Below, piece after piece: positions 1 to 11,319 of a stretch of 64,000 bases of DNA (its first letter is position 1; the number at the start of each line of letters is the position of its first letter). The DNA comes from Dipteronia dyeriana (Eukaryota; Streptophyta; Magnoliopsida; Sapindales; Sapindaceae). The position numbers were made by a program, and so were the translations under genes. A model generated the notes under the pieces. It saw only the letters and a program-made list of their open reading frames with translations, was not told the origin of the DNA and did no database searches. The DNA lies in the NCBI GenBank assembly GCA_032871835.1, contig CM065299.1, positions 25,933,074 through 25,997,073 of the forward strand. The letters are read 5' to 3'.

Positions 1-700
1 ATAAAAACAATTCAAAAATAATAATTATATATGAACACATATGATCATGAATATTCATGATCTTCATCTTTGATTACAAACAAACTTTATTTTTCTAAAA
101 AAAGAAAATGTTTTTTTTTAAAAGGACATCAGGAAAACTCGCACAAAACACTCTAATATATATATACATCACCATAATATCATGATAAACATCAGGAAAA
201 CTCGCACAAAACACTCTAATATATATATACATCACCGTAATATCATAATAAAGTATCAATATTAAACACCAATATGAACAGTGGTTATGGTTCTTTTTTA
301 TTTGGGTTCTTTTTTATTTTTAAAGCTATTTAAAATAAGCAATATATTAAAATAAAGATTTCTATACCATATGTAATTTTGATAAAATTGGAAATATGTT
401 ATATATAAGGGATAGTATCGGAAGAAAAGATTGCGTTTAATGCAATTCAATGATTTACAATTAAGTTAAAAGTCGGGATTTTTTACTTTTTATTTTAAGT
501 TGTTTTTTAGGATTTTTAAGTTGTTTGACCACTTAAAAAAAAAAAAAAAACAACTTAATAATTATGATTCAGACCCATTAAATTTTAAGTGAAAAAAACA
601 AACGACCCCTAACTCTTGAACCTAACCTTAAAGCTCAACATATGCAAATTTCAAGCATGTAAAAGGTGATAAAAATAATTTACTTGGTAATTCAATACTA
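1..700. other. AT-rich non-coding sequence, probably CBBY intron
   Basis: No coding segment is recognisable. If the CBBY gene is intact, this is part of the intron after its fourth exon (the donor is at 882, reading left). It contains a 63-bp tandem duplication (127-252) and runs of A and T. Confidence 0.5.
127..252. repeat. 63-bp tandem duplication, two copies
   Basis: Two adjacent copies (127-189 and 190-252) both begin CATCAGGAAAACTCGCAC and contain TAATATATATATACATCACC. They differ at only a few positions, which indicates a recent local duplication. No coding role is visible. Confidence 0.85.
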
Positions 701-882
701 TTTAAGATTATGTCACCGGAGAGATGGAGTTGCTGAAACAGTGAAAGCATGACCTCTCAAACTGTCCTTTAAAAAGATTAAGAATAGAATAAACACAATC
801 TTCAAAGCTGCCACAGATCATTTCCGCTCATGGTAAACCAATCACACAAACAATAACTGCTTGAGAACCTGATTATGCATAC

Positions 883-2208
883 CGCCTTCTCATTGGAGGT
901 GCTGCACACGGCAACTTTGACTCCCTTTTCCAAAGCCTGATCAATCAGCCTGTACATGATAGGAAAAATCATCAAAGCATACATCTGGAAAAATATATCA
1001 TCAAATGTCAACAGAGAGCTCACTCATCTACTTTGAAAACAATTCTAATCATAAAGGTGATGTGCTAGATTGGAGTCCTACATCACAAAGACAATGAAAG
1101 AGTTTTTCTAAAAGAGAACAAAAAATATGGAATGCTAAAGGTTCTTACATTCTAATCATACTGCATGCGTAATTTCATTACCCATACAAACAAGAACTAA
1201 GTGCAAGTAAACACAAAGATCACGAAATAAATACTGCAAAGATAAGCTGAAGATGAGATGATGACCAACTTTGCAACACCAGGCCGAAGAGGTAGCAACT
1301 TTTTCTCAATAAGGGCCATGAACAACTCCGTCTTCCGTTTGTGAAGTGAAGCTATGAATTCCTTTCTTTCTGATTCACTCTTTGGAGCCTTTTCTGGCCA
1401 ACCTGTCTTGTTAAAGTAGGCTGTCATCCTACAGAATAGGGAATCAGTATATCATTAAGATTCCAATTTTCCTCTACTGTTCTATTAGAATTACAATGCC
1501 AAGAATAAATAGAGAAAAATATCAAATTTTCAGAGAGCTGGTACCTTTCTTTTCCACCTCCAATTTTAAGCAATTCACCATATAGATCCACATCCCAGGT
1601 AACACCTAACTCTTTCTGCGAAATTGATACCGTGTTATTACCATTGGAACTCATTAAGCAGTTTTCTAGCAAAAACAAACTAATTTCCTCTCTCAAACAG
1701 ATTTTGAGACAATGGACAAAACATGAATAAAAAAAAAACATTTTGTTCATACAATTATTATGTATTAACTACTAATTTACCCAAATCTGCCATTAAAGAA
1801 GAACCCCGCCACGGCCTCAAATTCTCAACATAACATGCCAGTGAATCTCCAGGCAAGAAAAACAAAAATGAAAAGACATAAAAAGCAAAAGAGGGTGCTT
1901 ACTTCTGTAAAAGTGTCATTGAATGAGATCCTGTGCCCATCCTTCTCTGTATCAACAAGCACACCATCGCAATCAAAGAGAAGAGCCGATGGAAGAACAG
2001 AAGAAGAAGAAGCCGAGCTAGTGACTCTACTACTTGTAAAGCTCATTGTTCTTGTTACTTTGTTGACACATAATTTATTACCCAATACAGAAGAAGATAA
2101 AGGGTGCTTAATTTCATTGGTTTTGTAGCTCAAAATGGAAGTCTTGGTTTGAGAAGCAAATGTAGTTAGAGAAAGAGAGAAAGTCGCTGCTGCTGATGAT
2201 GATGCCAT
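883..2208 (-). CDS. CBBY: CbbY-type HAD phosphatase, plastid-targeted, 5' part (exons 1-4)
   Basis: Orthologue of Arabidopsis At3g48420 (CBBY), which hydrolyses the Rubisco inhibitor xylulose-1,5-bisphosphate in the chloroplast stroma. Four exons can be read on the minus strand: 1903-2208, 1545-1615, 1270-1428 and 883-949. All have GT/AG borders and compatible phases, giving 201 codons in the window. Residues 1-70 are rich in Ser/Thr and lack acidic residues except one Glu, as expected of a transit peptide. HAD motif I, with the DxD pair D79/D81 (FDCDGVLVDTEKDG), follows. Exon 2 reads ELGVTWDVDLYGELLKIGGG and exon 4 reads VKVAVCSTSNEKA (motif II region). The start at 2208 is preferred over an in-frame ATG at 2256 because it begins a typical MASSS transit peptide. 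Later exons (motifs III and IV) are not seen in the remaining 880 bp and presumably lie beyond the left edge. Confidence 0.9.
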
Positions 2209-2469
2209 TAGACTATTAGACTCTCTTGGTTTGGGTGGGTGGGGGTGTTGTTTCAACTTTCAAGTATCCCAAACTTATCCACCATTACCGCCACAAAATA
2301 GCTCTCATCGTAATTAAGGAAAAGACGAATTCACCCTTTTGTTGAAGTGGTGGTAGACCAAAAAATATACGTATACCGTATATACGTAGATTTGAAAATT
2401 CGTATAAAGTTTTATTGGAGCGACAGCACCAATATACAGTGTCTCTGCTGCGAGAGCAGAAGCGCAAGC
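2209..2469. promoter_or_regulatory. Divergent promoter shared by CBBY and APE1L
   Basis: Only 261 bp separate the two start codons, so both 5' UTRs and promoters must lie here. On the plus strand a TATA-like CGTATAAAGT occurs at 2401, about 70 bp before the APE1L ATG. A near-palindrome of TATACGTA units lies at 2366-2390. Towards CBBY the sequence is rich in GGTGG on the plus strand (CCACC on the coding strand). Use as a bidirectional promoter is inferred from the spacing. Confidence 0.6.
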
Positions 2470-5400
2470 ATGAAGCGATTTTTCAAACCAATAGAGAAGG
2501 ATGGATCGGCCAAAAAACCCGCTCTTGCAACGGCGAAAAAAGAGACTGAGAATGAAGAAGAAAATAAGAAGAAGAGGGATCCACTCAAGTTCTTGACTTG
2601 GAACGCAAACAGTTTGCTTCTTCGAGTCAAGAACAACTGGCCTGACTTCTCCAACTTCGTCACCACTTTCGACCCTGATGTCATTGCCATACAGGTGACC
2701 CTTGTTTGCGATTTTCAAATTTGATCTATGAGGACATGAGTAATTTGGTGTCTTGGACTTCTTTGAATTCGATTTCCGTTGCTTCTGGTCTGTAGCTCAT
2801 ATTTTACTTGTGTTGCGACTGAGATTTCAAACGATTTCCTTGTGTATTATTGTTTGCTTAATTGCTTCTCATCTGCATTATATGTATTACTTTACTTTTG
2901 AATTGGGAACTTGGTTGCTTCGTGACTGGGACTATGTTAAGTTATATGTAGTTATAGCTGGACTTTACAAGTATAGCTTGATTAGGCATATGAACCATAA
3001 ATTGGATCAATTTTTCCTTGATGTTCTTTGTCCTAGAAGGAAAATGGGGGTTATATAGCATATAATTGGTTGCTAAACGATTTTGTTTCGTTTAATAATG
3101 GCTTTTGTCCCCTATTATTTTGGTGGACAATTTGGTTGTCCTTTTTCTTCTTTTTTTTTTCTTTTTTTGTAATAGAGTGGTTTCTAACTAAAGCTTGCAC
3201 ATTGACAACGTTTTCAAATCAGTTATGGATTTATGAATTCTGAAATAGTGATGTTTAGTTCCTTGGAGTTTGATTTGTTGATAGAATGTACTCTTGTATT
3301 GCTGGATGTGGTTAGCAGCTTTGGCATCGTTTGTGCTGATGTTAATTGGGCTGTTTGTGCAAGGAAATTTTGGATTTTATGATGTCTTCATTGTCTCGTC
3401 AATTCAGAAATATACGAGTTTTTTTTTTTTTATGTATATCTGGTAGTGGGAGAAGTGGGTAAGATGCAGAACTCGTAATTTTGTAAGGTTGAAGACAAAG
3501 AAATCATCAGTTAAGTCAAATTCATGACTCGTAATTTTGTATGGTTGAAGATTCATTTTGCATTGTGAAAAATGTCTGCTGTAATTTTGCCATGCCTCAT
3601 TTTGTAAAATTCTGTTGTAGTTTAGTCATGGTTTGGTTCATATGTAGGGTGTAGTTACCCTGTCATCCTAATACACTTTAATGCATGGTATTTCTTTTAT
3701 TATTACCGATTTTCTTTAATTTAATTGATCTTACACTGATCCTAAAGCAAAACCTTTGGTAAAATGTGCTGAAGAACATTTCTAACTCTATTTTAATGGT
3801 AGGAAGTAAGGATGCCCGCTGCTGGTTCAAAGGGTGCGCCAAAAAACCCAGGAGAGTTGAAAGATGATACCGGACCTTCCCGTGAGGAAAAGCGGGTAAC
3901 ATGTTTTTCTTTTATTACGTAAATTTGTTGTTTCCATATCCATGACCAATACCATAATTACGTAACTTGACTTTCCTTCAAAAAAATTCCCATGTATATT
4001 CAACAAGGTTCATCCTCACTGTGTCTAGAGTTGTTGTCTACCAGTGAATTAGTCCTGTTATATACAACATTGTTCTAATTTGATACATGCACACACCCAG
4101 AGCAGAGCTCTAATAAGTAATAACTCAATGCCTGCTATTTTTTATTTTATTTTTTGAGAAGAAGCCTGCTATTTATTATTACATTGTTTGTCTAGCCCCT
4201 CCACTGTAATCATATGCCAAGGCATTCGAGTTTGTGGTTGATTTGATTCTAAATAGAATTGAATAGCAAGAAACGCTTCTGGTGGCTTATCTCAGATATG
4301 CTATATGGAACTTTAATGGAAAGCGTTGAATTTTTCGTCTCCTCATTCCATGAGATTTCGAGTAGAAAAGGTCTGAAGGCTGGAACCCGTCCTTTTCTTC
4401 CTTATTATTAATTGGAACTTTTTTTTAGAACTACAATATTTTCAGATTTTAGAATTGGAAAAATTAATTCTTATTAGTTATTGTCTTTCAATATGAATTC
4501 ATATTTTTATCTGTAGATACATAGTTTATAGGTGACCAACTATGCAACAGCAGGGTTAATCCTAACGTCATACATGGTTTTTCCTGATATGGATCCCAAG
4601 TCTAGGCTCATCCGGAGACAGTATCTCACATTCATAGTTGCAAGCAAATTTTGCTGGATGGCCAACTACTTCATCTCAGTATTATGCATCTGATGTTCTT
4701 AAGACCCAAACTTAAGTAACATGTAATATTATTTTCCTCTCTCGTGCAGACTTTGTTGCGTGCTCTTTCAAGTCCACCTTTTGGAGATTTTCAGATTTGG
4801 TGGTCTCTTGCAGATTCAAAGTATGCTGGGACGGCATTATTGGTGAAGAAGTGTTTACAACCAAAGAAGGTCTCTTTCTCTCTTGATAAATCAGGTATTC
4901 TCGTTTATCTTCTGTCAAATTAACTTGTTCACAGATAAAACTTGAAGCATTGTTCCAACATTTTTATGTATCATTGAAGTTTAGTTTTTTATTTTCCCCA
5001 TGGAGTGGGAATAGCATGGAAATAGTACATGACTTTGTTTGTCTATGTATATATCATTGTGGTAGCATATGATATTATCATGATAGATAAGCAAAAAACA
5101 CATGGATGAGATTCTAGTAGTTGGAAGCTATAGGACTTTACTTTTGAACTTCTATATTTTGGTTGAAACTATTGAAATTCTTTTTTATTTGGGTAAAAAT
5201 ATCCATGATAGTGGTGCTACCGATCTTATTGGGATAAGGTATTGACTAAAGTCCATGCATGTATATGAAAGATAAAAATACTTTCCAGTGTTGAGAATCT
5301 TGTTTCTATCATTGTGTATGACTATTTATATCATGACATAGCTTTTTTTTCATTTGCGCATGGATTAATAGTTTATTTATAAACTTATCGTCATTGTTAG

Positions 5401-7495
5401 CTTCAAAGCATGAACCAGATGGCCGGGTCATTTTAGCTGAATTTGAGACATTTCATTTATTGAATACTTATTCACCTAATAATGGTTGGAAAGATGAGGA
5501 AAACGCATTCCAAAGGAGAAGAAAATGGGACAAAAGGATTCTAGAGTTTGTTATGCAGTGTTCGGAGAAGCCTCTTATATGGTGTGGTGATCTTAATGTA
5601 AGGTGAGTCTCCCTTTTATTCCTCTTCATGGCTAGCAAATGGGCTGGGGGAAGGGGAAGTATGATTGTTTGATATTTAATAGCTTCCGTCTTTTCCTTTC
5701 CTGTTTGTTTCTTCCTCTGGTTATTCATAAAATATCACACTGTTATTAGGGAACTTATGCTTCTTTTAAATTTGTCATATGCAGTCATGAAGAGATCGAT
5801 GTGAGCCATCCTGACTTTTTCAGTGCTGCAAATCTCAATGGTTACATTCCTCCGAATAAAGAGGTGTTAGTTTTGTTACTGAAACTCATCTGGACATAAC
5901 CATGACTTTTATAGTTTCAACCTTCTTGTTGTTTTATATACACTATGACATACACAATCTTTGTAAAATTGCAATTGAAAATAAAATTACTAAACATGTG
6001 TAGCAAAAAAGAAAAAAAGGACAAGCTGCTGACACAAGTAGAAAAATTTGCTATGATATAATATAAACAGCATTTTCAGGTTTGATCGTCATCTTAATTA
6101 GTGTGCCACAGTCCATTGGAGATAGTTCAAGAGTTGGTGGATGGTATTAATTTTAGGAATAGAAGTGCCGGTTTAATAAATTGTTACAATTATCCAAGCC
6201 CAGAAGAGAGGAAGAGATGAAGAGAGAGAGAGTGAGAGAGGAAAAGAGTAACAGTCACTTTTGTTGATGTAGGTCGTCTTTTAATGCGCTTGTTTGTTTT
6301 CCCCTCCTTTTGTGGTTCTGTGTGATGTTACTTTTCAAGTTAAAAAATTGGTGCATAATATACTTAATGCTATCAACTAAACAGTTTAATTTCCTAGATA
6401 TTTCTAAATGTAGTTATGTAATATACTCCAACATGGTAATAAGATTGTTATACTTGATTTCTTGATGTGCAGGATTGTGGTCAGCCTGGATTTACCTTGG
6501 CTGAGAGGAAGCGATTTGGTGCCCTATTGAAAGAGTATGGGATTTTATTGGAAACTTTTACTTCCATGTACTATGATCAGGATATTGAAACAATGACCTA
6601 TGAACTGATGTGTTTTCCATTTGAAGTTAGATCAGTTAGATTCCTTCATCTTCTTCTTCAACTTCTCCTCTCTCTCTCTCTCTCTCTCACTTCCAGTGTT
6701 GCAGGTCATCTAGTATGCTTATTTAGTTATTTTACCATTGCTACCTAACCTTGTATCTAATAGAAAACTGAGTTCCACGTACCCTCGATGAAAGAGATAT
6801 CAACTTTAATTTTTTCTTGGTTTGTGTTTAAGGGGTCGGCTTTTAGATGCATATAGATTTCTACACAAGGAAAAGGACATGGATTGTGGCTTCTCATGGT
6901 CTGGGAATCCCATTGGAAAGTAAGTGAAAGATTGGTACCAAAAATAATTGGTTTCTTATAAGCTGAAACCAATGAATAATTCAGATTCTTGTAGTGGGGA
7001 AATGACTCACAAATCTTACGTTGTGATACGCTAATAGGTGGTTGTTATCTTTCAGGGATCGAGGTAAAAGGATGAGAATAGACTACTTCGTAGTATCAGA
7101 AGAACTCAAAGACCGGATTGCTGCATGTGAAATGCACGGACGAGGAATCGAGTTAGAAGGTTTGTCCGATTCCTTTCCTATAGTACTTTTTACTATACCA
7201 TTCAAACACGTTTACTTCTTTTACTTCCCAACTTGTAATCAAATACACTGCCGAGAAGGGCAATTATAATGACAAACTTGCTCTCTCAAAGGCAATGGAG
7301 GTTAAAGAACAGGAAATATTTAATCATAAAATGTAAATATGCATTTTATTACACTTTTATCTGTTAATGCTTCTACCAATACCTGATATCACTAAAAAAA
7401 TTGCAGGCTTTTATGGGAGTGACCATTGCCCAGTTTCCTTTGAGCTTTCACCACAGGCCACTCTAGATTCTAATCAAGAATCGCTTTCAATGTAA
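2470..7495 (+). CDS. APE1L: AP endonuclease, exonuclease III family (complete, nine exons)
   Basis: Base-excision-repair AP endonuclease, co-linear with Arabidopsis At3g48425 (APE1L). That enzyme cleaves abasic sites and cleans 3' blocked ends, including those left by ROS1/DME DNA demethylases. Exons: 2470-2694, 3803-3895, 4750-4894, 5401-5602, 5785-5863, 6473-6534, 6833-6919, 7056-7159, 7407-7495. All use GT/AG and consistent phases, giving 361 aa, close to the Arabidopsis length. The N-terminus MKRFFKPIEKDG is basic. Family motifs are in order: LTWNANSLL near residue 45, metal-binding Glu in EVRMP (E76), WCGDLN with D218 and N220, KRMRIDYF near 305, and the catalytic Asp-His in GSDHCPV (D338/H339). 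One oddity is that exon 8 begins KDRGKR, where Arabidopsis and the local pseudogene copy have KYRGKR. The gene looks functional. Confidence 0.93.
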
Positions 7496-8024
7496 AAGTT
7501 TTTCTTTGTAATGATGCTATTATATTCCTTCAACGACGCTAGTTACCAGATATTTTAACTGTAGCTCTGTATTAGATAGTTTTAACTAATGGTTCTCATT
7601 ATATTTTACTTGTGAGCTCCATCAGTATTCAATGGCAGATACAATGCCAACAATGCACAGGGAAAGCGAATAGAAAATAGATACCGGCATACTGCCTAGG
7701 CCAACCTCCAGATCTACAGAAGAGAGAAAGAGAATATGAGAATTTGCACATTGGTGTCTTCTCATTAGCACATTCTACTTTCATTTTGAACCCAACCACG
7801 AAAGACAATTTTGAATTGAAGGAGTTGTGAAATTCCCTATCAAGGAAACTTAATTAATGATTTGTGGATACTAAAATTGATAGGGAATCATGAAATAAGA
7901 TCCTGCTGGAAAGGTAACTTGATTCCGCTGGCATCTAAGGAATCAAACTCCGACCCCATCATACCCTGAGTATATATAAATTCACTATGAAGGATGAATC
8001 AAACATCGCCACCCAAAAATCGCT

Positions 8025-8967
8025 ATGACGAGTCCGAGTGAGAGCCAGTCGCATATTGGTGTAGGTTTAGGAAATCTAGCGGACAAATTGTTGGTGAAAA
8101 TCTTTGACCATATGCCATCCCAATCCGACGTGGTTGTACGCACAGCAGTCTGCAAGCACTGGTTCTGTTGAAACGCACCGGAAGATCTCAATTACTGAAA
8201 TCCCTGCCGGGTACCCAGTAGCATCTTTCAGGGACTTGTTACTCTGCCACCAAAGGCGCTTGTTCGAGAGTGTTTACTATCTCTGTAATATCCTTACCAA
8301 ACAATGGTTCGAGCTCCCTAGCGTTCTTGAAGTCCAAGAAGTCGAAACCATGCACGGCCTAATCTGCTATCCTAGTTTTCCTTGCCACCAATCTTTACCC
8401 TCAATACTCGTACAGAGATGTACGGGTTTTGCTACCGCGACAAAACAATTCACCATCGAGATTTTCTGTTCGGTGACGGGCGCATGGAGCAAGTTCCTCG
8501 ACCCTTTACAATTCATGATAATAAAAACATGGTCATGGTAGCGTGCGACGGAATCATGTATTGGATGAGCGATGGAAAAAAACAGAGAAATCGTGGCCAC
8601 TGAACGACACTGAAAGCTGTGTCGTGTTATCGACTCACCGGATTTAGAGTTGGAGTATCGTGGTAGAGATGTGTATGAAGTGGAGGAGGCTGGCCTCCTC
8701 AGAGTCATCGGAGGGTGCTCAAGCAAGGATTTACCCAGCAGGGTATCTTTTGCTAGGTTTTCATCCGTACGATCCGGATCAAGTGTATTTGACTTTAATC
8801 GGACGTGTCAAAGCTTTACACTTGCAAGCAAATTCGTGCATGAAGCAACTGAGTTTCATTATGATTTCAACGGGTTGAAGATGGCACTGTGTTTCAGCTT
8901 GTGCATCCGTGGTTGCCAACTCCTGTTCCTCCTTTCCAATCTTAAATTCTATCAATTCCACCTCTAA
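8025..8967 (+). pseudogene. F-box protein pseudogene with frameshifts
   Basis: From the ATG at 8025 the frame reads an F-box-like N-terminus (NLADKLLVKIFDHMPSQSDV, then VRTAVCKHWFC) and then meets a TGA at 8169. Further pieces of an F-box-associated beta-propeller-like region continue in other frames: YYLCNILTKQWFELPSVLEV (about 8275-8335), MYGFCYRDKT and MEQVPRPF (about 8420-8510), and GYLLLGFHPYDPDQVYL (about 8730-8790). At least three frame changes are needed, so this is a dead gene. It lies just downstream of APE1L with the same orientation. F-box proteins are substrate adaptors of SCF ubiquitin ligases. The target cannot be told. Confidence 0.75.
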
Positions 8968-9345
8968 ACATATATTTACAAATTTAGAGTTTATTTATTT
9001 ATGATAAAGTTTTAGAGTTTGTTTCAAGTTGAATTTTTTTTATTTTGCAGAACGTAAAGGTTAGGGTTTCAAATTTGGAGATCTATTCAAATAAACAAAT
9101 TTATTTCTAAGATCAGCATTCTCTCCTTGTCTTGTTTTTCCTTAACTTTTTATAATCTAATGATACATAAACAAAATAAAAAATACATGGTCATTATAAA
9201 ATAACTTTTTTCTCTTTCATACGACCATGTCTTTTAATTACACTTGAAAAATACTAAGGAAAAACAAGGACCAAAGAGAGATCCTGATCCTTATTTCTAT
9301 TGGTATTTTTGGTGTTTTATGCTTGTTTAAAATAGATCCATTTTT
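8968..9345. other. AT-rich spacer
   Basis: Downstream flank of the F-box pseudogene. I see no gene or repeat that I can name. Confidence 0.5.
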
Positions 9346-9348
9346 TTT

Positions 9349-9470
9349 ACGAGATGAGGATGGTCCGACTGTAAAATCCTCACATCTGCATTACGTGGTT
9401 GTAGGTTCGAGTCTTCCTCCTTCCCAATTACGGTTTCGAGTTTTATGTCAGTTTGAAAGCTTCAAAAAAA
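9349..9470 (+). mobile_element. Possible tRNA-derived SINE fragment
   Basis: A GGTTCGAGTCT at 9404-9414 matches an RNA polymerase III B box. A weak A-box-like TGGTCCGACTG lies about 40 bp before it, and an A-rich tail starts near 9460. The cloverleaf is not intact, so this is not a tRNA gene. The assignment to a SINE is tentative. Confidence 0.35.
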
Positions 9471-11319
9471 AACAAAATATTTAATTTTTAACCGTGGATG
9501 CATTAGTTATTTGGGTGTACTAGTTAGTTTTAAATATAAGGGTGAATTCGTAAAGAGCCAAAAAAAATTATGGGTTTACTAATTTTAGCCACGAATTTAT
9601 ATTTTATTGTTTTCATCACTTTTGACCACGTTTGGACAAAATTACACCTAACTTAAAATTGAACAATAAAAATTAAAAAAAGTGGTGGGTTGAATTAAAA
9701 AAGGTTTTGTGTTGTTAGGGATTTATTAATCTATCGGGTAACACACACACAGAGAAAGGAAGAGAAAAAGAGAGATTGTCGACGTCGAATCTGCCGCTGT
9801 TGCTGCTACTCTCGTTCGTCGAAGCTGTTGCTCTCGTCGTTGGTGATGTCACCCTTGCTCGTCAACGTTGTCTTCCTTGATCGTTGACGCCTTGTTCAAG
9901 TACTGTGCTTTTGATTTTGCTATTAACCTGTCAACGACTTCACTATCATTATTTCTCTGGTCGACAACTTCACTGTCATGATTTCTTTTTGCTAGATGTG
10001 ATTCCATGTCAAGTGAAATTAATTAGATTTTATATTTCAAAATGTTAAGAATTTGTTTTCTTTATTTCTGCTTTCTTTTCTCAGATTTGTTCATTTCCTT
10101 GGTGTATATTGGGTAATGAATATATGTATATTGTTTCTAGTTGTGTATATTGTGTGTATTGTTTCTATTAGGAAATTAATTAGATTTTATATTTCAAAAT
10201 TTTAAAATTGTATTTTCTTTGTTTTTGTTTTCTTTTCTCGAATTTCTACATTTCCTTCATGATTTCTATTTTTTTATTGGGTATTGAATTTGTGTATATT
10301 GTCCAATTTACGGTTTTATTTCTTAATGATTTATGACGGATTTACGCTTTTGGGTCATTGTTTGTTGTTTCTTTGGCTTCTTGTTCTGTTCTGTCTGTTA
10401 GGGAACACAATCTCTAAATACTTTTGCTCTTCCCTTGAAAGCTTATCAAGCCTGTTGAAGTTGTACTTCATGATTTCTTTTCTCGGTTTATTTTTACGGT
10501 TTTAAGACTTTTATGGAATTTAAAAGTTTGGGCTCATGAAATATTCAATCAAGACTTATTAAAATGTCATATTGTGAGTTATCTCTATATTGAGTTATTT
10601 TTCTTTATTGATATTGGTGTTGTTGTTGTTGCCTTGTTCTTGGCTATGCATTAATACAAGATGGAATTAAGATAGTTGTGTATCTTAAGCCCCTGTTTTC
10701 GGTGTTTGTATTTTCATAGTTGTCAAGACAACTGAAAATAGCACCCTGTTATGTGCCATATGCTCCTCACTTGTTAGTGATACTTAGGGGAATATTAGGT
10801 GTGGCTAATATTACAAAAATATGGGTTGCAAGTGTTTTTGCTTAATTACAGATCTAGCAATTGATCCGTTATCAAAATTGTTTTGGTTTGATTGTAGATG
10901 GAAAAATGGTGATCATGAGATGTAATTATAACGGTTGTGGTTAAGTAATGTGCCTTATACAAGTCTGGTACTCCGGTTTAACAAATTTAGGTAAAGCTAG
11001 AGTTGCCTATGCACATGCTGAAGTTAACAATGTCTCTACAGAGTTTGATCCTTGTTGCGTTGTACTTCTTATAAGCATATAGACAATGAAAAAAAAAACT
11101 ATAATATGTAACAAATGGATGGGTACTATATAAAATCCATATCTATGATTATTAATTTTTTTCTCTTTGATCCACATTATTTTGTGGTTTTATGTATCAT
11201 TTGTGTTTGCAAACACTTATAATAAAAGATTCATTTACAAATAACTATTCCTCACTTCATTTCTCTTTCTTAGTTTTTTTCCTCTATTTGATATCTGTTT
11301 TTAATTAATTTCTTTAGCA

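Noticed and set aside
1835..2128. 97-codon plus-strand open frame
   Set aside because: Antisense shadow of CBBY exon 1.
9349..9420. tRNA gene
   Set aside because: A B-box-like GGTTCGAGTCT is present, but the acceptor, D and anticodon stems cannot be formed. At best a SINE fragment.
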